Positions 8,995 to 18,210 of a DNA stretch of 64,000 nt are shown here, piece by piece. Within the stretch, counting starts at the first letter, position 1; each line of letters opens with the position of its first letter. Under the pieces are notes generated by a model, which worked only from the letters and a program-made list of their open reading frames with translations, was not told the origin of the DNA and did not search any database. Origin of the DNA: a virus; IMG/VR virus record IMGVR_UViG_3300008110_000040, positions 1 to 64,000 of that record; one strand, 5' to 3'. A program made the position numbers and the translations under genes.

Positions 8995-10614
8995 ATGCCT
9001 AACTGGAAGAAAGTCTTAACTAGCGGTTCAGATGCCGCCTTAAACACATTAACTGTATCTAACGGTATAACAGGTTCTCTATTAGGAACTGCTTCATTTG
9101 CTTCAACAGCATCTTTTTCATCAACAGCATCATTCATCAATGTAACAGGCTCAAATGTTTTTGTTCAAGGTGGTAATAGTTTTGGCGCAGGCGCTGTATT
9201 AGGAACAAATGATAATCAATCTTTAATATTAGAAACGAGTGGTTCTGCTAGGTTAACTATAACAAACGCGGGTATAGCTCGTTTTTCACGTACAGGTAGT
9301 GGTAACTTAGTAGAATTATATGATAATAACAATAATATAGTTACTCGTTTTCTTAATAATGGTCAAGCTGTTTATACTGAGGCTGTAACTATTCCTTATT
9401 TAATAGGAGGATTAGGAGGAACATTAAATATTTTCGGTAGCACATTTATAGGAGCGGATTTTGCCGTTACTCCAAATGCTCGTTTACATATAAGAGGGGC
9501 AGGCTCTGGGTCAGCTACCACAGCGTTACGTGTTCAAAATAGCGCTTTAACATCATCATTAGTAATCTTAGATAACAATTCAGGTTCATATAATGGGGGT
9601 TTTACATTTACTGGTAATACAATTATCTCAGGTTCTGAAACTATTTCAGGTTCAATAACATTTACTAGAGCATCAACTCCATCAGCTGCAGGTGTAATTG
9701 GACGTGGAGCACTTGGGCTTGAAATCAGAGGTGTAGATGGTGGTTCAGGTGGGCATTTATCGTTACTTAATGCTGGAGGTGACGGTGTATTAGTAGGTAT
9801 TAGCAGTACTAGACATTTATCAACATATGGTAGACTTGGTGTAGGTATCGGATTAGCAACACCATCATCCCGTTTACAAGTTAGAGGAGAGGGTACTACA
9901 AATGCTACCGAAACGCTACGTATACAAAACAGTGCAGCAACCTCTTCATTAGTAATCTTAGATAACAATTCAGGTTCATATAATGGTAACTTTGATATAA
10001 CTGGTAGTTTAACTACAACGGGAAATGTTGGTATAGGTAGGAGCTCTGCTACTGCAAGTTTAGATGTAGCAGGCACAACTCGTCTCTCAGGCTCATTCAA
10101 CACAGCAGCATCTGGCTCAATCTTAACCGTAATAGGTTCAGGTTCAGCGCAACCAATATTTACAGTACAAGGTTCACAAGGTGAATTGTTCTCTGTAACA
10201 GATAGTTTATCAGGATCTTTATTTAGTGTTAATGACATATCAGGTCTTCCTATTATGGAAGTATTCTCAGATAACACCATTTTAATGGGTGATTATCAAG
10301 ATCCAATGTTATTAACAACTAGAAAAATAACACAAACAAATTCAGGTTCGTTTGTTGTATATAGTATACCAACAGCATCGTACGATGGAGCATTTTTTGA
10401 ATTCACAATAAAATCAGGTTCAAATGCAAGAGTAGGAACTATAATGAGTACGTGGGCTGGATCTTCAATTGAATTTTCGGAAGTAGATACAATGGATATA
10501 GGTAATACAACAGCAGTAGGTTTAACAATGATATTATCAGGTTCAAATGCCGTGTTGACAGGTTCGTCATCAACAGGATCTTGGACAATAAGAACAATAG
10601 TGAGGGCAATATAG
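8995..10614 (+). CDS. Tail fibre, GTASFA-repeat type
   Basis: A 539-residue fibre. The N-terminal WKKVLTSGS module is shared with the gene at 4127. It is followed by GITGSLLGTASFASTASF repeats, then two copies of a domain with LVILDNNSGSYNG near residues 185 and 325. The C-terminal 130 residues differ and may be the receptor tip (AFFEFTIKSGSNARVG...). The duplicated middle domain is near-identical at the DNA level. Part of the fibre block; function inferred from composition and repeats. Confidence 0.65.
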   Translation: MPNWKKVLTSGSDAALNTLTVSNGITGSLLGTASFASTASFSSTASFINVTGSNVFVQGGNSFGAGAVLGTNDNQSLILETSGSARLTITNAGIARFSRTGSGNLVELYDNNNNIVTRFLNNGQAVYTEAVTIPYLIGGLGGTLNIFGSTFIGADFAVTPNARLHIRGAGSGSATTALRVQNSALTSSLVILDNNSGSYNGGFTFTGNTIISGSETISGSITFTRASTPSAAGVIGRGALGLEIRGVDGGSGGHLSLLNAGGDGVLVGISSTRHLSTYGRLGVGIGLATPSSRLQVRGEGTTNATETLRIQNSAATSSLVILDNNSGSYNGNFDITGSLTTTGNVGIGRSSATASLDVAGTTRLSGSFNTAASGSILTVIGSGSAQPIFTVQGSQGELFSVTDSLSGSLFSVNDISGLPIMEVFSDNTILMGDYQDPMLLTTRKITQTNSGSFVVYSIPTASYDGAFFEFTIKSGSNARVGTIMSTWAGSSIEFSEVDTMDIGNTTAVGLTMILSGSNAVLTGSSSTGSWTIRTIVRAI

Positions 10615-10616
10615 TT

Positions 10617-11354
10617 ATGGCATTTAGTTATTCACCAAAAATAGTAACAGATGGATTAGTTTTGTACTTAGATGCAGCTAATACCAAATCATATGTTAGT
10701 GGTTCTACCGTTTGGAACGATATATCAAATTTTAACAATAATACAACCTTAGTACCTAATGGAGCATCAAATATTTCATTTAATACAAGTAGTTTAGGCA
10801 GTATTTCATTCACAAATAATGCTTGGGGTAGAATAAATAATGTGAATGATATAAATGGGTTTACTCGAGGACCACATTGGGATTTAAACTGGACTTTAGA
10901 TTTTTGGGTTAACAGTCCATTAACAAGGATAGGCGCGGTACTTGGAGCCCGAACAGCAGTATCGGGACAACAAGGATTACAAATATTTGTAACATCTGTT
11001 AATAACGGATGGACCTATTGCAAAGTAAATCGCGATGTTGATTTGTTTTCAACTTTAAATCAACCATCAATATTAAACTCAGTTAATCGTTGGATGCACT
11101 TCGCAGTTACGTCCGAAGATGCTGTTACATATAGAATATATGTTAATGGGGTACAAATACATGTTAATAGTATAAACTGGAGAGATAATGCACTTCGAGT
11201 AAATGTATCTTCAACAAACCCATACTTAATAAGTACAGACAATACCAATTGGCAAACTGGTGATTATAGTTGTTACAAACTATATAATAGAACATTAACA
11301 GCTAATGAAGTTAGAAGAAACTTTGAAGCAACTAGAGGTAGATATGGATTATAA
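10617..11354 (+). CDS. LamG/concanavalin-like lectin domain protein
   Basis: A 245-residue protein with the layout of a LamG-type jelly roll: an early GLVLYLDAANTKSY strand, WNDISN, a central WTLDFWV strand (residue ~95), RWMHFAVT, and a final YNRTLTANEV motif. These domains bind sugars on cell surfaces. The ATG at 10617 follows ATAGTT, two bases after the fibre stop. Probably a fibre tip or accessory adhesin. Family call is good, ligand unknown. Confidence 0.7.
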   Translation: MAFSYSPKIVTDGLVLYLDAANTKSYVSGSTVWNDISNFNNNTTLVPNGASNISFNTSSLGSISFTNNAWGRINNVNDINGFTRGPHWDLNWTLDFWVNSPLTRIGAVLGARTAVSGQQGLQIFVTSVNNGWTYCKVNRDVDLFSTLNQPSILNSVNRWMHFAVTSEDAVTYRIYVNGVQIHVNSINWRDNALRVNVSSTNPYLISTDNTNWQTGDYSCYKLYNRTLTANEVRRNFEATRGRYGL

Positions 11355-11607
11355 TAACAGACAATTTATGATATTTAGTGTAACTGAGTTACCTAATATC
11401 AATTTTACTCAAGTAAATGAAACATCAATAGACACAGTAAGAAAATCAGTTGATGGAACAAAAACATTTGTTAAATGGGATGGAGAAGAAATACCATCAT
11501 CCGTAGATACTTTAGAAACTAAAGAAGGTCCTTACACATACGAGGAAATGATAGAAATATTAGCTACAGAGGAATGGACTGATCCTAATCTAATAATAGG
11601 AATATAA
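11344..11607 (+). CDS. Small hypothetical protein in fibre block
   Basis: An 87-residue acidic protein (MDYNNRQFMIFSVTEL...). The ATG at 11344 is preferred because it overlaps the previous stop by only 11 bases. It contains GEEIPSSVDTLETKEGPYTYEEMIEIL, which resembles small fibre-assembly helpers seen between adhesin genes, but I cannot name a family. Unknown. Confidence 0.5.
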   Translation: MDYNNRQFMIFSVTELPNINFTQVNETSIDTVRKSVDGTKTFVKWDGEEIPSSVDTLETKEGPYTYEEMIEILATEEWTDPNLIIGI

Positions 11608-11608
11608 T

Positions 11609-12301
11609 ATGAGTACAGTAGGTAGTTGGCAAGGACCAGGCATAATTAAAGATAATAGTTTAGTGGTATATATAGACCCAAGTAGCCCAAATTGTTATTA
11701 TTTACAATCAGGTTCTGTAGTGAATAATATGGGAGACCAAACTTATCGTTCATATACTGTATCATACTATACTGGTTCTTTATCAAGTGCTTCATTTAAT
11801 ACTATTGATAAAACCTTTGACCATAGATTTAAATTAGAAGGAGGTGGAGGAAGTCGTGTCACTACTGATTTTACAATACAGCAAACTATATTTTACCCAA
11901 CAGGTTCACCTAACACTATAGATTATTCATTTACTACACAAGTAGGTTCAGGTACCGGTATAGGTATGGGATTAGGTAATGCTGCTAGTTCTAGTTTTTT
12001 AGTTTTAGCTGGAGGTACTCGTTTAGTTTTAAGTAACATCCCAAGAAATCAATGGTTTAACTTAACCTATACTAAAGAGGGTAGCTCATTAAAGGGATAT
12101 ATTAATGGAATATTAATCAACACAGGTTCATGGAGTACATTTACAATATATGATAATATGTTTTTAGGTTCAAGTGGTGGTTCATTAGCTCTTACAAATT
12201 ACTATATACGAGCAGCAAATTTATTAGTGTATAATCGAGCCTTAACTCCAACTGAAATAATGCAGAATAAGACAGTTCTGGGAGCAAGAGTTGGAATATA
12301 G
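11609..12301 (+). CDS. LamG-like adhesin
   Basis: A 230-residue protein with the same order of elements as the gene at 10617: SLVVYIDPSSPNCYY early, a RNQWFNLTYTKEG strand in the middle (residues ~150), and LLVYNRALTPTEIMQN near the end. This is a LamG/ConA-like jelly roll. The two LamG genes flank a small gene and may be paralogues. Likely a sugar-binding tail protein. Confidence 0.68.
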   Translation: MSTVGSWQGPGIIKDNSLVVYIDPSSPNCYYLQSGSVVNNMGDQTYRSYTVSYYTGSLSSASFNTIDKTFDHRFKLEGGGGSRVTTDFTIQQTIFYPTGSPNTIDYSFTTQVGSGTGIGMGLGNAASSSFLVLAGGTRLVLSNIPRNQWFNLTYTKEGSSLKGYINGILINTGSWSTFTIYDNMFLGSSGGSLALTNYYIRAANLLVYNRALTPTEIMQNKTVLGARVGI

Positions 12302-12311
12302 AATATTTATA
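12302..12311 (+). promoter_or_regulatory. AATATTTATA box
   Basis: This box begins directly after the stop of the LamG-like gene, 29 bases before the next ATG. A purine-rich GAAAGGAAC follows, a possible weak ribosome site. Confidence 0.45.
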
Positions 12312-12340
12312 TATAACCTGGAAAGTGAAAGGAACAAAAA

Positions 12341-13918
12341 ATGAACGAATTTAAAGTAAGAAATGGTCTCATAGTAGACTCAGGAGTATCTGTTATAAGC
12401 GGATCTCTAATTGTATTAGGTGGTATAACAGGTAGCTTATCAGGATCAAGCACTGGTGGTGGCGGTGGAAGCGGTAGCGCTTTTCCGTTCACAGGCTCAG
12501 CTCAAATAACTGGTAGTTTAGGAGTAACAGGAAGTTTAACTACAACAGGAAATGTTGGTATTGGAACAGCTGCTACATCAACAGCATTCACAGTTGGTGG
12601 TAGAGCAACTATAACTCAACGGTTACGATTAGGAACAACAGGTGATCCTAATAGTACATTAGAAGTTTGGGGTAATGGTGTATTCTTAACTGGTGGCGGA
12701 GCTACATGGGCTATCTTTGACCAAACAAACCAAAGATTAGGCATAGGTAAAAGCTCAGCTAATTCCACCTTAGATGTTAGTGGTAGTGTTATCATATCAG
12801 GTTCACTAAATGTAACTGGAGGAATAACTGGAAGTTTACTAGGAACAGCATCATACGCCACCCAAGCATTAAGTGCATCGTGGGCCCCATCAACGGGTGG
12901 AGGTCCAGCATTTCCATTCACAGGTTCAGCAGGCATCTCAGGAAGCTTAGCAGTTGATGGTCCTGTTTTAATAACAGGTAGTGGAGCAACATCAACTACA
13001 AACGCTTTAGTAGTAAATAATTCATCAAACCAATATAGTCTTATAGCTAGAAATGATGGCATAATTTTAACTCGAGGATTAATTCTATCAACAACAGATC
13101 CAAATAATCCTCCATTTAGTCGTACCGGCTCTATAGTAGCAGGAAATTCTTTAACATCTGGCTCAGATTATTCTTTAGTACTTGGTGAGGGTGTGATCGC
13201 TCAAAATAGATCAATTGCTGTAGGTAGTTCATTAACCTCTACTTCCGGAAGTGATTATACTTTAAATATAGGTGAAACAAATATCATATCGTCTTCATAT
13301 AGTACAGCTTTAGGTACTTTAAATACCGTTAGAGGTAACTATGGATTAGCGATAGGAAGACAAAACCTTGTATCAAGTAGCATAGCAACTAACAGTTATA
13401 GTACAGCTATAGGATTACAAAACACAGCTTCTGGGTATATTTCATTAGCGTTAGGTGAGTCAAATAAATCATTAGGTGCTAGAGCAGTTTCTATTGGTGC
13501 TGCTAATAATACTATAGGTAGTTTAGATGTAGCTATAGGTAGTTTTAATAATGTAAATGGTGGTAACACTATAGTAATAGGAAATAACCTAAGTTCATCT
13601 ATTGCCTCACAAATAGTAATGGGTCAATATAATATTACTGATTCAAACGCTATATTTATCTTTGGGAATGGTATAAACGCTGGCTCAAGATCAAACTTAA
13701 TAACAGCTACTCAAACTAGTGTTATTGTTTCTGGTTCATTAAATATAACGAGTGGTATTACGGGTTCGTTACTTGGTACTGCTTCATTCGCAACTCAAGC
13801 ATTAACAGCTTCATTTGCTCCTAATTATGTTTTATCTTCTAGAATAACATCAGGAACTTTAGCACCAAATAATGCTAGTGGTTCAGATGGTGATATTTAT
13901 TTTCAATATACAACATAA
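12341..13918 (+). CDS. Tail fibre with YadA-like head repeats
   Basis: A 525-residue fibre. The N-terminus MNEFKVRNGLIVDSG is a common phage fibre opening. Middle segments GITGSLLGTASYATQALSAS recur in other fibres here. Residues ~300-420 contain YadA-head repeats (STAIGLQNTASG, ALGESNKS, IGAANNT). The end, SGSDGDIYFQYTT, resembles other fibre C-termini here. Probably a trimeric adhesin-like fibre. Confidence 0.68.
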   Translation: MNEFKVRNGLIVDSGVSVISGSLIVLGGITGSLSGSSTGGGGGSGSAFPFTGSAQITGSLGVTGSLTTTGNVGIGTAATSTAFTVGGRATITQRLRLGTTGDPNSTLEVWGNGVFLTGGGATWAIFDQTNQRLGIGKSSANSTLDVSGSVIISGSLNVTGGITGSLLGTASYATQALSASWAPSTGGGPAFPFTGSAGISGSLAVDGPVLITGSGATSTTNALVVNNSSNQYSLIARNDGIILTRGLILSTTDPNNPPFSRTGSIVAGNSLTSGSDYSLVLGEGVIAQNRSIAVGSSLTSTSGSDYTLNIGETNIISSSYSTALGTLNTVRGNYGLAIGRQNLVSSSIATNSYSTAIGLQNTASGYISLALGESNKSLGARAVSIGAANNTIGSLDVAIGSFNNVNGGNTIVIGNNLSSSIASQIVMGQYNITDSNAIFIFGNGINAGSRSNLITATQTSVIVSGSLNITSGITGSLLGTASFATQALTASFAPNYVLSSRITSGTLAPNNASGSDGDIYFQYTT

Positions 13919-13921
13919 AAT

Positions 13922-14101
13922 ATGATTAAAATAGAAAAAAATATAGAGGTAGAATCAAACAAAAAATATATAACCTCTGAAAATGGAGAATTTAATGATA
14001 ATGATTTTGTTAAATGCAAACTTAAAACCGAATCATTAGATAACACAGTAATGTTTTTAGCATCACAAATAAAAAATATAAACAATGAAAGTAGCAATTG
14101 A
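13922..14101 (+). CDS. Very small hypothetical protein
   Basis: A 59-residue reading frame, MIKIEKNIEVES..., with coding-like composition. It starts three bases after the fibre stop and ends overlapping the next gene by 17 bases. The N-terminus is only loosely like the capsid-targeting leaders. No family recognised. Confidence 0.4.
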   Translation: MIKIEKNIEVESNKKYITSENGEFNDNDFVKCKLKTESLDNTVMFLASQIKNINNESSN

Positions 14102-16226
14102 ACAAATATTTAATGGGTCGTTAGACCAAGTTGCAATAGGCGGTGCTTATGATGCAACAAAAATAAACAGAGGTAAGCATACAGGACAATTCAATCTTGG
14201 TCCAAATGCAATTGACAAATTTGTAGGGCCTGCCCCTGTTGGTGTGGCTAACTTCGGTCAATCATCATTAGCCATACCCTCTCATTTTGTTCATCCAGTC
14301 AAAATAACGGACGATTTATTTTGGATTTTTGGTGCGGATGTTGCTGCTGCTGCTGCTACCCGTAGGGTTCAGTTATGGACATTTGTGCCTTCAACAAATA
14401 CGTATACGTTCGTAGGTGCAATTACTTGTACATTTCCGACTGCCACTGCTCATACAGTAAGAGGCATTCGTGTTATTCTTGAAAACTACACAACAGGTAC
14501 AGTAGGTGTAAGCGGAACTGCCGTTACTGGCACAAGTACAGCTTGGAATACAGACCGATTATCGGTAGGTTCACGCATAGGGTTTGGTTCTACGAATCCG
14601 AACAACATAACGCAATGGTTTCAGATTTCAGCAATTGGTTCTGACACATCAATTACGTTGACAACTTCAGCAGGAACAGTAGCATCAGGGACGCCTTACG
14701 TCATTCAGGATTTAATGATTGTGCAAGCTACAACCAACGCAACTGCTACTAATGGTGGATTGTTTATTACAAAAGGGTTGCAATTTGCGGATTTTCAAAA
14801 TCCGGCATCTACAATTCCTGCCGCTACGACTGTTGATAGGATAAAGGCGGTGTATTGGTTAAGGGATGCTGCACCAATAACTAATACTGCTATTGGTGGT
14901 TGTGCATTGGGTGATAGAGATACTTGGGGACAGCAATACGTTTATTCAACAAATGGCGCAGCGACTTCGTTAATAATATATCGTTACAATATTAGAGCGG
15001 CTCTCACTCCAAGTGCGGGTGCATTTACCTTAACTGGAACAGACATAGTAATTACAGGTGCGCAAACTGTTACGGGTAACATTTCTCAGTTTAACAATGG
15101 TAGAGTGGCAACATTGCAACACGGAGCGGGTAGTGGCGTTACTTCTTTATACCTGCTTACCACCACTCGTATTATTCGTATTCCTCTTTCAAGCATAACC
15201 ACAGGTAACACTTCCTTTGTTGCGGATACTATGAGCGAAGTCGTTCCGGGCGGTACTGAAACAAATGTTGCTATTAGCACATTTACTACATTAGATGTTG
15301 CTCAATCAATGGATAAACTTGTTATCGCCGGTGGTTCAAACACAGTATCATTGTACATCACCGATTATTACACAGGGGGCCAGCAAATAGATAGGAGAGC
15401 AAATATCCTATCAACACAAATGGTTTCGTCACTGCGTGACGTTGATAGTCCAATCTATGTTCACTCTATTGTTGGTCAAGCGCCTTCTGTTTGGGTTGAA
15501 GATGGATGGTTATTTTGGATGTATGGTACGGCCATAACAACTAATACAAATGCTTTAAGTGTATATCCACTTGCAGCAGATTTGGATTTTCAAGCTGATA
15601 TAAACAACAGGATAATACTACCTAAAATAACATTAGGTGCTACACCTGCTAAGATGTACAGAGTTACCACAACAAGCATGGGTAATATAGGCGACTTAAC
15701 AATGGGAGTTTCACCTGACTTTTATAAACTACAAGTTCGCACATCGGGTATAGATGATAATACAGGTATTTGGACTGACGTTTCGGATAACGGTGATTTG
15801 TCAGGATTGGGTACACCTTCAAACATTCAGTTTGCATTGCAGTTTAGAACTGCTGGTGTGATTATGTTGCCAGCAAGAGTGTTGAGTTTGGCTTTAATAT
15901 ATGAAACAGACGATGCTTTACCAAGTCAGTATCGTTGGAATTATTCTGATTTTAACACTTCTAATGGTACATTTGCTTGGGTACAAGCTACCTTGTTTGG
16001 TACATCAATTGGAACACATACAATAAACATTTATCGTGCTGATACAGATGCTTTAGTATTAACACAAGCAAGCACATCAACCACTAATGGAACATTTGAA
16101 AATTGGAACGGTTCATCTTGGGTATCTGGATTAGGTGCTGATACTGTTGGTAGACGTAGAAGATTTGTACCATCAGGTTCATTGCCTGGATCTGTTGATT
16201 TATATGCTAAAATAACAATTGCATAA
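14085..16226 (+). CDS. Large structural/fibre protein of unlike composition
   Basis: A 713-residue protein, MKVAIEQIFNGSLDQ..., with beta-rich, Gly/Thr/Ala-rich sequence, probably a tail or surface protein. Its codon use differs from its neighbours: more GCG, GCC, CGG and TTG codons and fewer AT-ending ones, which suggests recent acquisition or domain exchange. The C-terminal ~100 residues return to the local style. There is no recognised domain. It may be a host-range fibre that was swapped in. Confidence 0.5.
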   Translation: MKVAIEQIFNGSLDQVAIGGAYDATKINRGKHTGQFNLGPNAIDKFVGPAPVGVANFGQSSLAIPSHFVHPVKITDDLFWIFGADVAAAAATRRVQLWTFVPSTNTYTFVGAITCTFPTATAHTVRGIRVILENYTTGTVGVSGTAVTGTSTAWNTDRLSVGSRIGFGSTNPNNITQWFQISAIGSDTSITLTTSAGTVASGTPYVIQDLMIVQATTNATATNGGLFITKGLQFADFQNPASTIPAATTVDRIKAVYWLRDAAPITNTAIGGCALGDRDTWGQQYVYSTNGAATSLIIYRYNIRAALTPSAGAFTLTGTDIVITGAQTVTGNISQFNNGRVATLQHGAGSGVTSLYLLTTTRIIRIPLSSITTGNTSFVADTMSEVVPGGTETNVAISTFTTLDVAQSMDKLVIAGGSNTVSLYITDYYTGGQQIDRRANILSTQMVSSLRDVDSPIYVHSIVGQAPSVWVEDGWLFWMYGTAITTNTNALSVYPLAADLDFQADINNRIILPKITLGATPAKMYRVTTTSMGNIGDLTMGVSPDFYKLQVRTSGIDDNTGIWTDVSDNGDLSGLGTPSNIQFALQFRTAGVIMLPARVLSLALIYETDDALPSQYRWNYSDFNTSNGTFAWVQATLFGTSIGTHTINIYRADTDALVLTQASTSTTNGTFENWNGSSWVSGLGADTVGRRRRFVPSGSLPGSVDLYAKITIA

Positions 16227-16528
16227 TGAGTTTTCAACTTACATTTGGTGGCGGTGAAGCGGTGATCGTCAAAGATAAAGGTATAGTAAATACTGTACAG
16301 GGATTTGTTAGTGATGAAACTGTTGTTTCTAAAAACATAATGGCACTACCTACCACTTTTATATTTCAACTTTATGATTATAAACAGGCTCCTCTGATTA
16401 GTATAGTTAATATTAAAGTTTGGATAAAAGTTAGTGGAATATGGAAAGAATCTATTATATGGATAAAAGTAAATGAAATCTGGAAACAATCTACTTCTTT
16501 TATTAAAGTAAGTGGAATATGGAAATAA
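16226..16528 (+). CDS. Small protein with WIKVxGIWK repeats
   Basis: A 100-residue protein. The C-terminal 45 residues contain three imperfect copies of WIKVSGIWK (VWIKVSGIWKES, IWIKVNEIWKQS, FIKVSGIWK). Such YVK-xGGVWK-type repeats occur in phage tail and fibre proteins. The gene overlaps the preceding stop by one base and is followed by a decayed fibre remnant, so it may have lost a downstream partner or C-terminus. Confidence 0.5.
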   Translation: MSFQLTFGGGEAVIVKDKGIVNTVQGFVSDETVVSKNIMALPTTFIFQLYDYKQAPLISIVNIKVWIKVSGIWKESIIWIKVNEIWKQSTSFIKVSGIWK

Positions 16529-16540
16529 GTAATAGAATAA

Positions 16541-16895
16541 ATTGTAAATTATATTATTACTCAATTATCAGGTTCTAATGTTGAACTTGAAGTATTAAGT
16601 ACTGGTGTAAGAATAGGTAATATAATAGGAGATGCTCATACTGTAACAGGTAGCTTTGGGTGTAAATGGATCAGGTACTTTTGCTGGTAATATTATAGCT
16701 ATAGGTTCATTAACTGTTAATGGTCAAGTACGAGTAAATAATCAATCAGGAGGGACTCCAACAGAACAAGGTACATCGGCTGGTGTTGTATCTAATTATT
16801 GGGCCACAGAAGATGGTAAGTTTTTAAGCACACTAGCAGTATGGTTAACAATAAATTTAAACGGTATTGCTTATTATCTTCCAGCATATGAATAA
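16541..16895 (+). pseudogene. Remnant of a tail-fibre gene
   Basis: Reading from 16541 gives ...TQLSGSNVELEVLSTGVRIG and then TVTGSFG; the sense continues as VNGSGTFAGNII only after shifting one frame at the GGG at 16658-16660. No start codon precedes the first part. Removing one G would restore one continuous fibre-like sequence through to the stop at 16895. This looks like a fibre 3' part left by recombination. A TTG start at 16656 could still express the last 79 residues. A sequencing error at the short G run is possible. Confidence 0.6.
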
Positions 16896-17059
16896 TGATT
16901 AAATCAACACCAGAAATAGAAGCAAAAATAAAAGCCAGTGGAGTACCAATTGTTGAAATAACTTTTCAACAACTTTCTCAAGCTAAACTTGCTACTGAAG
17001 AAGAAATTTTATATATTTATAATAAACATAAACAAAATGGCAATACAAGTAACAGGTAG
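16895..17059 (+). CDS. Very small hypothetical protein
   Basis: A 54-residue reading frame, MIKSTPEIEAKIKASG..., whose ATG overlaps the preceding TAA. It contains the AT-rich box of the next gene and overlaps that gene by 23 bases. Charged and helical. It could be a real small protein or a chance frame after the fibre remnant. Confidence 0.35.
   Translation: MIKSTPEIEAKIKASGVPIVEITFQQLSQAKLATEEEILYIYNKHKQNGNTSNR
17013..17020 (+). promoter_or_regulatory. ATATTTAT box
   Basis: A copy of the box 16 bases before the ATG at 17037, inside the end of the preceding small frame. Confidence 0.4.
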
Positions 17060-17354
17060 TCTTCAAGTAGGCTTAGCATATTATAACAACCCAATTATTG
17101 AATTAATACCTCATTTAACATACAGAGGTATGATAGCAATGGATGCTAATGTTTGCGCTCCAGCTTACAATCCAGAAACATCAAGTAGTTATTACACTCA
17201 AGTAACAACACTACCTTATTACCCGCAAATATCTGAGTTACAATATCCTGCATCACCAGTAGATCCTTATAGTGATTTAATTTACGCTTTGGAAACATTT
17301 GTGATTGAAGATTTACAACCTAATAATTCAGGTTCAATATTTAATAGATTTTAA
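17037..17354 (+). CDS. Small structural-like protein
   Basis: A 105-residue protein starting MAIQVTGSLQVGLAYYNNP. The ATG at 17037 is chosen because it follows the AT-rich box; an earlier in-frame ATG lies within the preceding frame. Composition (Tyr, Pro, Ser) and position between fibres and sheath suggest a small tail component. No family recognised. Confidence 0.5.
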   Translation: MAIQVTGSLQVGLAYYNNPIIELIPHLTYRGMIAMDANVCAPAYNPETSSSYYTQVTTLPYYPQISELQYPASPVDPYSDLIYALETFVIEDLQPNNSGSIFNRF

Positions 17355-17391
17355 TTTGGAGTTTTAAGAAAAAGTTATTATAATTAAAATA

Positions 17392-17616
17392 ATGAAAAAA
17401 ATATTTGAATTCATAAAAACTATTTTAGGGTTTGTTAAAGAAACAACTACTGAAATAAAAGAAATTAGTAATGAAGTACTAGAAGTGGTTGAAACTTCTA
17501 ATAAAATAGAAGAAAAAGTAACTGAAACAACTGAAGAAGTAGAACCTATAACTGAAGAAGTAGAACCTACTCCTAAAAAAGCTAAAAAGAAACATTACCC
17601 AAAGAAAAAAAAATAA
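17392..17616 (+). CDS. Small amphipathic, charge-segregated protein
   Basis: A 74-residue protein in three parts: a hydrophobic N-terminal helix (MKKIFEFIKTILGFVKE), an acidic Glu/Thr-rich middle with repeated TEEVEP, and a very basic tail (PKKAKKKHYPKKKK). The split charges suggest binding to both a protein or membrane and nucleic acid. Unknown function. Confidence 0.5.
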   Translation: MKKIFEFIKTILGFVKETTTEIKEISNEVLEVVETSNKIEEKVTETTEEVEPITEEVEPTPKKAKKKHYPKKKK

Positions 17617-17619
17617 GTA

Positions 17620-17853
17620 GTGCTTAAATTATTAGAAATAGCTGAAGCCTGGATTATTGCTGAAAACCCTAATTCTGAACAAAAAGCAATAGCTGAGTCT
17701 AGAATAGAGATATGCAATAGTTGCCCTGAAAAAACATTTGTAGATATGTTTGATACTTATATATGTGGTGTATGTAGTTGTCCTCTATCTAAAAAAATAT
17801 TTAGTTCAAGACCAGGCCCAGAAGCTTGCCCTAAACAAAAATGGATAAAATAA
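17620..17853 (+). CDS. Small zinc-ribbon protein
   Basis: A 77-residue protein with four paired cysteines: CNSC at about residue 32 and CGVC at 50, plus further Cys at 54 and 70, the spacing of a small zinc ribbon. The likely start is GTG at 17620, because no ATG gives a complete domain. Its stop overlaps one possible start of the next gene. Small phage zinc ribbons of this type have unknown roles. Confidence 0.6.
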   Translation: MLKLLEIAEAWIIAENPNSEQKAIAESRIEICNSCPEKTFVDMFDTYICGVCSCPLSKKIFSSRPGPEACPKQKWIK

Positions 17854-17858
17854 AGAAT

Positions 17859-18131
17859 ATGTCAGAAATTAAAAAACTAACCCAAGAAGAGATCGATTCG
17901 ATCAAAGCCCTACAAGTACAATATAACAAGGTTATATTCGAATTAGGTTCAATTGAAAGTCAACTAATGTTGATTAAAAAACAAACAGAGGTATTAGAAA
18001 CAGAAAAAACAAAAATTGTATCTGATATCGACAAAATAGGTGAATCTGAAAAAACATTGATTGATTCACTTCAAACTAAATACGGCGCTGGTAACATAAA
18101 TATCGAAACTGGCGAAATTACACCTCTTTAA
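17859..18131 (+). CDS. Small coiled-coil protein
   Basis: A 90-residue protein (MSEIKKLTQEEIDSIKAL...) with heptad-like Leu/Ile spacing over residues 5-70, then a YGAGNINIETGEI tail. I use the ATG at 17859; an in-frame ATG at 17841 would overlap the zinc-ribbon gene. It sits just before the sheath gene. Proteins with this look are common in T4-like phages of this kind but have no assigned function. Confidence 0.55.
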   Translation: MSEIKKLTQEEIDSIKALQVQYNKVIFELGSIESQLMLIKKQTEVLETEKTKIVSDIDKIGESEKTLIDSLQTKYGAGNINIETGEITPL

Positions 18132-18162
18132 TCTCTGTTCTGCGTTTTATATAGACTAGTTG

Positions 18163-18170
18163 ATATTTAT
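18163..18170 (+). promoter_or_regulatory. ATATTTAT box
   Basis: A copy of the box 40 bases before the sheath gene. Confidence 0.45.
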
Positions 18171-18210
18171 TAGTAGATTAATCTTTAATAAATTCAATTA
18201 AATATATAAA

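Noticed and set aside
9534-10280. Long minus-strand reading frame opposite the fibre gene (248 codons)
   Set aside because: It is the mirror of a repetitive Ser/Thr/Gly-rich fibre gene; the translation is Pro/Leu/Val-rich with no domain. All other genes are on the + strand. The same holds for other minus-strand frames such as 60979-61584 and 12616-13062.
11305-11343. Upstream start for the small gene at 11344
   Set aside because: It would lengthen the overlap with the LamG-like gene to 50 bases and adds residues unlike the rest of the protein.
16656-16895. Independent 79-codon gene starting at TTG
   Set aside because: Its sense continues upstream in another frame, which fits a frameshifted fibre remnant better than a new gene.
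17620-17853. Capsid-targeting leader on the zinc-ribbon protein (MLKLLEIAEA)
   Set aside because: It only loosely fits the (L/I)-x-E pattern, and the protein is a compact zinc ribbon whose helix starts there.
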